Positions 1 through 9,599 of a stretch of DNA of 64,000 nucleotides are shown piece after piece (position 1 is the stretch's first letter; each line of letters begins with the position of its first letter). Origin of the DNA: Elymus sibiricus (lineage: Eukaryota > Streptophyta > Magnoliopsida > Poales > Poaceae). The stretch is from contig CM077671.1 in the NCBI GenBank assembly GCA_039707655.1, forward strand, positions 246,387,095 to 246,451,094, read 5' to 3'. A program made the translations under genes and the position numbers. The notes below the pieces were generated by a model. That model was not told the DNA's origin. It saw nothing but the letters and a program-made list of their open reading frames with translations, and searched no databases.

Positions 1-1056
1 ATTAATGCCGCTGAGCTGACCGAGCTAAATCGGAAGCTCAAGATCTCCGAAGAGGAGCTTAATAGCCTGAACAAGAGGTTCGACGAGGCACAAGGTAAGC
101 CGAATTCTAATATCCGAGCTTTATGTTGGTAATGATTCGCACTGGCAACCCAGCGTGACTGTTTATTTATTGCTTCCACAGCTTCAGCTGCGGAGGTTGA
201 AAAACTCAAGGCCGAACTCCAGAAAATGAAGCAGGGGGCTACGGAGGAGATGACGGCTGCCGAACAAGCAGTAGCCGCGCTTTCCGTTTTGAAAACTGCC
301 AGTGCCAAGCATAAGGCCCGGGTGGAGGAGGTGCAGCAAGAGCTCAAGGATGCCGGCACAAAGTGCGAGGCCCTTGAGCAGAAAGGCAAGGAGCAAGCCA
401 CCGAGCTAGCAGTGCTAAAATCCGAGCTCGAAAAGGAGCGGGTGGAGAGGCGGTCCTTTGAAGAGGAGGTTCGCCAAGTCAAGGCTGTCATCAATGGTAA
501 GCCATATTCACTGCAATGCACCTTCGGTGGTAGCAAGTTTGCTTTGCTCACCCAGGTGTGGCGTTCCTTAGGCGTCTGTGCGGATCTCCAGAAGAGTGCA
601 GCGGACGCGAACAAGCTTTATGCTTCGCGGGCGGAGGATGATGAGGCCCGGCTATTCTGGGCGTAGTTTGAGTCCCCCGAGCACTCTCCTCTCCTCATCG
701 AGCAAATGAAGCAACTGATGGAGATACACAGAGTGGCGGAGCCGGCCATGAAGGACCTCTGCATCCGTCTGTGGCCCGATGAGCCGTTGCCGAGTAGCTA
801 CTTTGGCTTAGTGGAGAAACTATGCGAAGCTGCGCCTCGGGACGACGTGCTGAAGCGTTCTACGTGCATCGAGGGCGCGTGGATGGCCTTTGCGAAGACC
901 ATGGTGCATTGGCCGAAGCTCAAGCCAACCGAGATGGCTACCGCACCTCTGCCTCCTGGAATGGAGTATAGGCGCCCCGAGCGATACTTCCCCGCAGTGA
1001 TGGAGGGTGCTCGGTCAATAGAGGCTCAATGCTCCAAGGACGTTTTGTATGAATGA
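1..1056 (+). pseudogene. Antisense coiled-coil gene of element B, 3' part, broken
   Basis: Three exon-like blocks share one frame: 1-94, 182-496 and 572-1056. GT donors (GTAAGC at 95 and 497) and AG acceptors (ending at 181 and 571) join them in matching phase. The first two blocks are a charged coiled coil rich in E, K, A and Q. The third is a globular tail ending VLYE then stop at 1056, with an in-frame TAG at 664-666. A second copy lies on the - strand at 13352-15954, inside element C. Its N-terminal part resembles plant proteins labelled 'putative gypsy type transposon' (Pfam Transposase_28, from memory). It runs opposite to B's own gag-protease. Its function is unknown; despite the family label no transposase chemistry is evident. 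The 5' part is off the left edge. Confidence 0.6.
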
Positions 1057-1350
1057 GCGCGTTGTAATATGTCCGAAGACTTTTAACGCTTTATAACTAG
1101 TGATGCATGGTTTATCATGTCTTATAAGTATTTTATTTTTATTTTGACTCCTGTGTGGCCGGTTTATCTGAAAGTTGCGAGTCGTCGGCTTCAGCCCCCA
1201 CGTAGATACTACGCGGGGTGTCTCTGTATCCGCACTGTGACCCTTAGCCGAGGTATCGGTGCCCGAAGGTGGTAGTGCGGGGGGGACAAGGCAATCGGAC
1301 TATGATGCTTTATCACTTTCACTTAGCCGTAGGAGCGTAGAAAAAAATGC

Positions 1351-1371
1351 GGGGGCTGATAACCAGCCCCC
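1351..1371. other. GC-rich stem-loop in element B
   Basis: Perfect 8-bp stem, GGGGGCTG pairing with CAGCCCCC, around the 5-base loop ATAAC. It lies about 300 bp past the antisense gene stop. It might act on transcript ends, but that is a guess. Confidence 0.5.
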
Positions 1372-1443
1372 AGTGTGATGTTCGGGGGTCGAAGCTAGCA
1401 TCACATGGTTTGTACAAGAACGAAACCCATCGTATGACACGGA

Positions 1444-1448
1444 ATAAC
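1444..1448. repeat. Target-site duplication of element A, left (ATAAC)
   Basis: Five bases left of the LTR of element A. They match ATAAA at 8720-8724 at four of five positions, consistent with one later substitution. Confidence 0.55.
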
Positions 1449-2777
1449 TGATAACCCACAAGTATAGGGGATCAGTTGTAGCCTCTTTTGATAAGTAAGA
1501 GTGTCGAACCCAACGAGGAGCTAAAGGTAGAATGAATATTCCCTCAAGTTCTATCGACCGCCGATACAACTCTACGCACGCTTAACATTCCCTTTACCTA
1601 GAACAAGTATGAAACTAGAAGTACTTTGTAGGTGTAACAGGATAGGTTTGCAAGATAATAAAGAACACATAAATAAAATCTAGGGGTTGCTTAGAAGAAG
1701 AAACAACTAAGTTAGTCTTAGTAGAGAGCTTTTTGTCACAAGAAAGTTATTTGTCCCTAGGCAATCGATAACTAGACCGGTAAACATTATTGCAATTTTA
1801 TATGAGGGAGAGGCATAAGCTAACATACTTTCTCTACTTGGATCATATGCACTTATGATTGGAACTCTAGCAAGCATCCGCAACTACTAAAGATCATTAA
1901 GGTAAAACCCAACCATAGCATTATAAGGTATCAAGTCCTCTTTATTCAAATACGTAAACAACCTACTTACTCGGGTCTGTGCTTCCGTCACTCACGCCAC
2001 CCACCATAAGTGAATCATAAACATATAGCAAACCCTACAGTGGGGATCCCTCATGCTTGCGCGACACGGAGAGCACCATAGGACAGCACCAATAATAAGT
2101 TGTTGGTGTAGATCGCCGTCACGATGATGGCCCCGGCGGCATTCCGGTGCCACCGGGAGAGAGGGGGAGAGAGCCCCCTCCTTCTCCTTCTTCTTTGGCC
2201 TTCCCTCTAGATGGGAGGAGGGTTTCCCCTCTGGTCCTTAGCTTCCATGGCGGCGGAGGGGCGAGAGCCCCTCCGAGATTGGATCTATCCCTCTGTTTCC
2301 TTCTGTTTCTGCGTTCCCAGATTCTGGTCTTTCACCGTTTCTTATATTCCCGGAGATCCGTAATTCCGATTGGGCTGGAATTTTAACATGATTTTTATCT
2401 GGATATTAGCTTTCTTGCGGCGAAAGAAAGGCACCAACCGCCTTACGGGGTGGCCACAAGCCCTCAGGGCGCGCCCTACCCCCCAGGGCACGCCCTCCTG
2501 GCTTGTGGGCCCCTCGGGCACCGCCTTCTGTTGATTCCACTTCCCAAAATTCACATATATTCCAAAAAAAATCTCTGTAAGTTTTTATCCCGTTTAGACT
2601 TCGTTTGATATGAATTTTCTGCGAAACAAAAAACATGCAACAAACAGGAACTGGCACTGGGCACTGGATCAATATGTTAGTCCCAAAAATAGTATAAAAA
2701 GTTGCCAAAAGTATATGAAAGTTGAAGAATATTGGCATGAAACAATCAAAAATTATAGATACGACGGAGACGTATCA
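1449..2777 (-). repeat. Element A 3' LTR (1329 bp)
   Basis: Matches 7202-8719 over its length, with scattered substitutions. It lacks about 200 bp that the other LTR has at 7851-8050, with the junction near 2098. Read on the - strand it starts TGATACGTCTCC and ends GGTTATCA. Confidence 0.85.
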
Positions 2778-2797
2778 GCATCCCCAAGCTTAATTCC
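2778..2797 (-). promoter_or_regulatory. Polypurine tract of element A
   Basis: On the - strand the sequence next to the 3' LTR reads AAGCTTGGGGATGC, the purine-rich primer site for plus-strand synthesis. Near-identical copies occur inside the element at 4861 and 4917. Confidence 0.75.
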
Positions 2798-5733
2798 TGC
2801 TCGTCCTCGAGTAGGTAAATGATAAAAAAGATAATTTTTGATGTGGAATGCTACCTAGCATAATCTTGATCATATAATCTAATCATGGCATGAATATTAA
2901 GACACGAGTGATTCAAAGCAATAGTCTATCATTTGACATTAAGACAATAATACTTCAAGCATACTAATAAGGCAATTGCGCCCTTTCGAAATAACATGGC
3001 CTCAGAAAGCTGTCCCTACAAAATCATATGGTCTGGCTATGCTCCATCTTCCCCACACAAAGTATTTAAATCATGCACAACCCCGATGAAAAGTAAAGCA
3101 ATTGTTTCACACCTTTTATGTTCTCAAACCTTTTCAACTCTTACGCAATACATGAGCGTGAGCCATGGATATAGCACTATAGGTGGAATAGAGTATGGTG
3201 GAGGTTGCGAGGAAAAGGAGAAGATAGTCTCACATCAACTAGGCGTATCAACGGGCTATGGAGATGCCCATCAATAGATATCAATGTGAGTGAGTAGGGA
3301 TTGCCATGCAACGGATGCACTAGTGCTATAATTGTATGAAAGCTCAAAAAGAAACTAAGTGGTTGTGCATAATGATGAAAAATTCCACTAGTTATATGAA
3401 AGTGACAAAATAGGAGACTCTCTATCACGAAGATCATGGTACTACTTTAAAGCACAAGTGTGGAAAAAGATAGTAGCATTGTCCCTTCTCTCTTTCTCTC
3501 ATTTTTTTTATTTTTTTATTTTTTATTTGTTTTTATTTTTATTTTTTGGTGGGCATCTTTGGCCTCTTTTTTTTATTTGGGCTTCATTGGCCTCTTTTAT
3601 TATTTGTAAAGTCCGGAGACTCATCCCAACTTGTGAGGGAATCATAGCTTCCATCATCCTTTTCTCTCACGGGACAATGCTCTAATAATGAAGATCATCA
3701 CACTTTTATTTACTTACAACTCAAGAATTACAACTCGATGCCTAGAAAAAAATATGACTCTATATGAATGCTTCCGGTGGTGTACCGGTATGTGCAATGA
3801 TCTAGCCTAGCAAATGACATCAAAAAACGGACAAGCCATGAAAACATCATGCTAGCTATCTTACGATCATGCAAAGCAATATGAAAATGATGGTGCGTGT
3901 CATGAAAAACGGAACGGTGGGAGTTGCATGGCAATATATCTCGGAATGGCTATGGAAATGCCATAATAGGTAGGTATGGTGGCTGTTTTGAGGAAGGGTA
4001 TATGGTGGGTTTAATGCGCCAGCAAAAGTTGCGCGGTACTAGAGAGGCTAGCAAAGGTGGAAGGGTGAGAGTGCGTATAATCCATGGACTCAACATTAGT
4101 CATAAAGAACTCACATACTTATTGCAAAAGTCTATTAGTTATCGAAGCAAAGTATTAGACGCATGCTCCTAGGGGAGTGGTTGGTAGGAGTTAACCATCG
4201 CGCGCTCCCGACCCTCACACAAAGGATGACAATCATTAAACAAATCATGCTCCGACTTCGTTACATAACGGTTCACCATACGTGCATGCTACGGGAATCA
4301 CAAAGTTTAACACAAGTATTTCTACCAATCCACAATTACTCACTAGCATGACTCTAGTATCGCCATATTTATATCGCAAAACTATTGCAAGGAATCAAAC
4401 ATATCATATTCAGTGATCTACAAGTTTTATGTAGGATTTTATGACTAACCATGTGAATGACCAACTCCTGTTAACTCTCTAAATAATATAAGTGAAGCAT
4501 GAGAGTTTAATTATTTCTACAAAAGATATGCCCATGCTCTAACAAATATAAGTGAAGCAAAAGAGCATTCTACAAATGGCGGTTTTCTATGTGTAGAGAA
4601 ACAGGCAATCCAAACTTCAAATGATATAAGTGAAGCACATGAAGCATTCTACAAAGCCATACTCAAAAGATATAAGTGAGGTGCAAAGAGCCTTCTATAA
4701 ATCAACCAAGGACTTTCTCATACCAGCATGGTGCATTATTAAAATAAAAATAAAAATCACACGACGCTCCAAGATTTACGCATATCATGTGACGAATAAA
4801 AATATAGCTCCAAGTAAAATTACCGATGGTTGTTAGAAGAAAGAGGGGATGCCTTCCGGGGCATCCCCAAGCTTAGTTTCTTAGGAGTCCTTGAATATTA
4901 CCTTGGGGTGCCTCGGGCATCCCCAAGCTTAGTCTCTTTCCACTCCTTATTCCTTCATCCATCGTGATCTCGCCCAAAACTTGAAAACTTCAAGCACACA
5001 AAACTTAACAAAACCCTCGTGAGATCCGTTAGTATAATAAAGCAAATTACCACTTTAAGTACTGTTGCAAACCCATTCACATTTTATTTTTGCATTGTAT
5101 CTACTGTATTATAACTTCTTTATGGCTTATACCACCGATACAATCGGTAGTTTCATCGAAACTAGCAAAACAATGCATCAAAAACAGAATCTGTCTTAAA
5201 CAGGATAGTCTGTAGCAATCTTAACATTCACCATACTTCTGTAAATCTAAAAATTCTTAAAAATTAGTAAAAAATAAAAAATTTGCATATAAGTACTGTG
5301 TAAAAATTTCAGAAACTTTTGACATTCCAGTAAAAAATGTAAATTCACGCACTACAGCCAAAGTTTCTGTTTTTCCACTGCACACACCAAACAAGCAATC
5401 TAATCATCCTAAAGGCAAATCTTGGCACATTATTTTTATAATACAATGGATTTATACAAGGGCATAATTATTTTTGTTGAAAAGTTTCTGTAATTAAGAT
5501 TCACAAGGTTTCCATATGGGCATGAACAAAGTTCAAGGCATGCTCCCATTTTAACAATGCTCGTCTCTCTCACTTTCACTTATCTTTTTGAAAAAGTTTT
5601 AGGTTCCCCTCTTTATTTTTTTGTTTTTCAAACTATATAAAAGCACACAACAGAATAAAATGACTCTCTAAAACTTCCGGGTTGTCTCCCTGGCAGCGCT
5701 TTCTTTAAAGCCATTAAGCTAGGCATAATGTGC
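2798..5733 (-). other. Non-coding 3' internal region of element A
   Basis: About 2.9 kb between the ORF stop and the PPT, with no supported gene. Just past the stop (about 5670-5700, - strand) is a motif GCGCTGCCAGGGAGACAACC, familiar from Athila-like Triticeae elements. A pyrimidine-rich stretch lies at 3480-3610. Several short phrases containing ATATAAGTGAAGCA repeat between 4480 and 4690. Two internal PPT-like copies lie at 4861 and 4917. Confidence 0.6.
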
Positions 5734-7077
5734 TCAAGTAATTGATCCACCCGGATCCCAAGGTATATCAAAGCCAATTTTAATTAACAATGATTTGTAA
5801 TTTAGTAGTGAGCACAAATTAACATATATCATGCAACAACAAAGTCTAACTCTCTTCCTATGCATCGGCATGTCATAAAAGAACAATTCATGCACACAAA
5901 GTAAAGGCCAATGCATAGTATAAACAGTTTCTTGCAATTTTATTGTATTGGAAACATAGAGAGGCAGAGATGTAGTTCCTCTCTCATAATAATTGCAAGT
6001 AGGAGCAGAAAGCACATGCATATTATATTTATCAAAATTATCATGTGTAATAGTAAAAGGCAACCCATCTATATAATCCTTAATAAGTGCAAACTTCTCC
6101 GATATAGTGTAGTTGGGAGAATTCAAAAAGATCATAGGACTATCATGTGTGGGTGCAATAGCAACAATTTCACATTTAACATAAGGAACTATAGCAAGTT
6201 CATCTCCATCAGCATCATTCATATTGGCATCATGGCCACAAGTATAGCAAGCATCAATTTCATCAAAAAGGGGTATTTCAAATGAATCCAAGGGATCATA
6301 GCAATCAACATAGCATTCATCCTTCGGTAAGCACGAAGGGAAATTAAACAATGTATGAGTTGAAGAGTTACTCTCATTAGAAGGTGGGCACGGGTAGCTA
6401 ATCCGCTCTTCCTCCTTTTGTTCTTCGCTCTCCTCGTCATCTTTTTCATCTAATGAGCTCACAGTGTCAGGAATTTCTTCTTCCATAGATTCCTGCAAAA
6501 TATTAGTCTCTTCTTGGACAGCGGAGGAGTCCTCAATATATGGCTTAACATAAGCATTAGAAGCATAGTTTTCATAGCAATATTTAAGTATGGCAAAACT
6601 TTCAGATTTGTAAAGAGTAGCATCATACTTTTCAATCAAAGAAGCAATTTCATAGGCACCCTTAAAAGCAACAAATTCTTCAATTTGCTCAATACCATAG
6701 TAATTATAAACACCCTTGGCATAAGAAGATACAATTCCATTATCCTTAAACTCACATTGATAGGGAAGGTGTTTTTTAGGGTCTTCAGAACAACAAGTAA
6801 AATCATAAATTTCGCATAAATTCCAAGCATAGCATTGCAAAGTATTAATATGATGCCATAAAAGTTTCCCTTTTTGAGATAAGCGGTGTCGCACATAATA
6901 AGCATGCTCATTTAATGATTTTCCCTCAACTAAGCTAGTTGGGGTTTCAGCACGTGCACAAACGGATCGAAGATGACCCAAGTAATTTTCTTCGGTGGTA
7001 CGGAACACTAGTGGTTCATCAACTTTTGGAGCAGCAAGTACAACTATATTTTTTGGTATTTTACGTTTCCTACCCAT
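5734..7077 (-). CDS. 447-residue ORF of unknown function in element A
   Basis: Uninterrupted frame starting MGRKRKIPKN about 95 bases after the PBS, the place where an autonomous Athila element starts gag. The N-terminus is basic. Residues about 25-175 are a Tyr/Cys-rich globular region (for example YNYYGIEQIEEF), about 180-225 a very acidic stretch (EESEEQKEEE), and the rest a mixed region with scattered Cys and Tyr. I see no capsid, zinc-knuckle, protease, RT or integrase motif. An open frame of this length in a non-autonomous element suggests the product matters for mobility or packaging, but no function can be assigned. Start chosen as the first ATG of the frame. Confidence 0.65.
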   Translation of the reverse strand: MGRKRKIPKNIVVLAAPKVDEPLVFRTTEENYLGHLRSVCARAETPTSLVEGKSLNEHAYYVRHRLSQKGKLLWHHINTLQCYAWNLCEIYDFTCCSEDPKKHLPYQCEFKDNGIVSSYAKGVYNYYGIEQIEEFVAFKGAYEIASLIEKYDATLYKSESFAILKYCYENYASNAYVKPYIEDSSAVQEETNILQESMEEEIPDTVSSLDEKDDEESEEQKEEERISYPCPPSNESNSSTHTLFNFPSCLPKDECYVDCYDPLDSFEIPLFDEIDACYTCGHDANMNDADGDELAIVPYVKCEIVAIAPTHDSPMIFLNSPNYTISEKFALIKDYIDGLPFTITHDNFDKYNMHVLSAPTCNYYERGTTSLPLYVSNTIKLQETVYTMHWPLLCVHELFFYDMPMHRKRVRLCCCMIYVNLCSLLNYKSLLIKIGFDIPWDPGGSIT

Positions 7078-7172
7078 ATCTAAAGATAGAAAACAACTTA
7101 GAACAGAAAATAAAAATTACTTAGTGATAAAGCAAACAAGCACACACGAGAATATACACCATACGCTATTGC

Positions 7173-7190
7173 TCCCCGGCAACGGCGCCA
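7173..7190 (-). promoter_or_regulatory. Primer-binding site of element A (tRNA-Asp type)
   Basis: The - strand reads TGGCGCCGTTGCCGGGGA, complementary to the 3' end of plant tRNA-Asp, the primer known for Athila elements. It lies 11 bases inside the 5' LTR edge. Confidence 0.85.
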
Positions 7191-7201
7191 GAAAAAGGTC
7201 T

Positions 7202-8719
7202 TGATAACCCACAAGTATAGGGGATCAGTTGTAGCCTCTTTCGACAAGTAAGAGTGTCGAACCCAATGAGGAGCTAAAGGTAGAACGAATATTCCCTCAA
7301 GTTCTATCGACCGCCGATACAACTCTACGCACGATTAACGTTCGCTTTACCTAGAACAAGCATGAAACTAGAAGTACTTTGTAGGCGTAACGGGATAGGT
7401 TTGCAAGATAATAAAGAACACGTAAATAAAATCTAGGCGCTGCTTAGAAGAAGAAACAACTAAGTTAGTCTTAGTAGAGAGCTTTTTGTCACAAGAAAGT
7501 TATTTGTCCCTAGGCAATCGATAACTAGACCGGTAATCATTATTGCAATTTTATATGAGGGAGAGGCATAACCTAACATACTTTCTCTACTTGGATCATA
7601 TGCACTTATGATTGGAACTCTAGCAAGCATCCGCAACTACTAAAGATCATTAAGGTAAAACCCAACCATAGCATTATAAGGTATCAAGTCCTCTTTATTC
7701 GCATACGTAAACAACCTACTTACTCGGGTCTGTGCTTCCGTCACTCATGCCACCCACCATAAGAGAATCATAAACATATTGCAAACCCTACAGCAGGGAT
7801 CCCTCATGCTTACGCGACACGGAGAGCACCATAGGACAGCACCAATAATAAAACATGCAACTCAAACGAATCATGATCATTAATCAACCCATAGGACAAA
7901 ACGGATCTACTCAAACATCATAGGATAGCCATACATCATTGGGAAATAATATATAGCGTTGAGCACCATGTTTAAGTAGAGATTACAGTGGGGAGAAGGG
8001 GTGTTACACCGCTGCATAGATGGGGAGAGAGTTGGTGATGACGGCGGCGAAGTTGTTGGTGTAGATCGTCGTCACGATGATGGCCCCGGCGGCGTTCCGG
8101 TGCCACCGGGAGAGAGCCCCCCTCCTTCTTCTTCTTCCTTGGCCTCCCCCCTAGATGGGAGGAGGGTTTCCCCTCTGGTCCTTGGCTTCCATGGGGGCGG
8201 AGGGGCGAGGCCCCTCCGAGATTGGATCTCTCTCTCTGTTTCCTTCTGTTTCTGCGTTCCCAGATTCTGGCCTTTCACCGTTTCTTATATTCCCGGAGAT
8301 CCGTAACTCCGATTGGGCTGGAATTTTAACACAATTTTTATCCAGATATTAGCTTTCTTGCGGCGAAAGAAGGGCACGAACTGCCTTACGGGGTGGCCAC
8401 AAGCCCTCAGGGCGCGCCCTACCCCCAGGGCACGCCCTCCTAGCTTGTGGGCCCCTCGGGCACCGCCTTCTGTTAATTCCACTTCCCAAAATTCACATAT
8501 ATTCTAAACAAAATCTCCGTAAGTTTTTATCCCGTTTGGACTTCGTTTGATATGGATTTTCTACGAAACAAAAAACATGCAAGAGACAGGAACTGGCATT
8601 GGGCACTGGATCAATATGTTAGTCCCAAAAATAGTATAAAAAGTTGCCAAAAGTATATGAAAGTTGTAGAATATTCGCATGAAACAATCAAAAATTATAG
8701 ATACGATGGAGACGTATCA
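7202..8719 (-). repeat. Element A 5' LTR (1518 bp)
   Basis: Full-length copy of the LTR, ending on the + strand with GACGTATCA. It contains the ~200-bp segment at 7851-8050 that the 3' LTR has lost. Short GC palindromes (GGGCGCGCCC type) lie around 8400-8450. Confidence 0.85.
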
Positions 8720-9300
8720 ATAAACTCTATCGATCTTTTAGTATGACAGTTATGCTTGGATTCGTAGATCGGTTCTCGCTTACTATGACAGTCAGTTTTC
8801 GGCTTTCTCCCCTGAGGTGCTTGACTAGGTGAACTGGAAACACAATCGCAGTGGTTCTCCCTTTGCCCCTTTAGCCGAACGAGCGGAATGTAAGGGGGCA
8901 ATCACAGGAGCCGGGCAACCCAACTATTGACCCAAGACATAGTTCGGATCTGATGCATATAAAGCAAAATCCAAGACGCCAAACACACGACCTGTTGTGC
9001 TGGGGTGATGTTCAAGGCGATTTTTTAAATTCAAGCCCCCGGTCTATTAGCCGGTTGCATCATAATATATATACCGAATAGTTTTCGCAAGAAGCGTTAC
9101 CAAGGGAAGAACAGAGGATGTATAAAAGACAATGAAGTGGCCATATATGATGGTCTTGTACTTGCTCAATAATTCTTATAACTTAGATTGCCGAAGCAAC
9201 TGTTTACAGGTTTTTGAAGATGAAATATAAAATTTACAGAGGGGAGGCTGTACCAGGGGTCTTCGATTGGTGACTTGACGTCCTCGATGTGTCCTATCGC
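8720..9300. other. Element B internal sequence right of element A
   Basis: Begins with the 5-bp right TSD (ATAAA, 8720-8724) and holds no supported ORF. It continues the interrupted B sequence between the end of the gag-protease remnant and the antisense gene. The missing RT, RNase H and integrase would be expected here. Confidence 0.5.
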
Positions 9301-9599
9301 CTGTTCGTTCATATTCCTCTATGGGGGTTGCATCCCTTTAAGGGTGATGTTGTCGCCGAGTGGACCTTGGGAAGAAGGTCTTGAGAAGTCGCCGAAGTGT
9401 GGATGAGCTTTACGCTTTTAGTAGGTCCTTGATGGTACCTGTGTTTTGTCCGAGGACGTGTACTAATGGTTCGGTCCGGCCGAACACTTACCCTTTGATG
9501 GTGGTTCCCCATTGCTGCCCATGGAATCTTGAGTGCGAAGTTGTGCCTTCTTGGCACGTATTTGACGGTCGTTGGGGCTGTGCAATCTGGGGCGTGTCC

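Larger units (their letters stand above)
1057..1448. other. Non-coding internal sequence of element B
   Basis: Follows the stop codon of the antisense gene and continues to the insertion point of element A. No ORF is supported. It has an AT-rich stretch (about 1110-1145) that could hold the 3' end of the antisense transcript, then GC-rich sequence with a strong stem-loop at 1351-1371. Confidence 0.5.
1449..8719 (-). mobile_element. Element A: complete non-autonomous Athila-like LTR retrotransposon
   Basis: Two long direct repeats (1449-2777 and 7202-8719) end in TG and CA and flank 4.4 kb of internal sequence. A PBS complementary to the 3' end of plant tRNA-Asp (7173-7190) and a PPT (2778-2797) fix the orientation as -. 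The internal region carries one 447-codon ORF of unknown function and no gag, protease, RT or integrase, so A would need help from an autonomous relative. It shares the PBS type and LTR end sequence (CCTATACTTGTGGGT) with element D, a gag-pol relative in the same window. It is inserted in element B. Confidence 0.85.

Noticed and set aside
3458..3685. Hydrophobic 75-codon ORF in element A
   Set aside because: Low-complexity T-rich stretch giving Phe/Leu; no other support.
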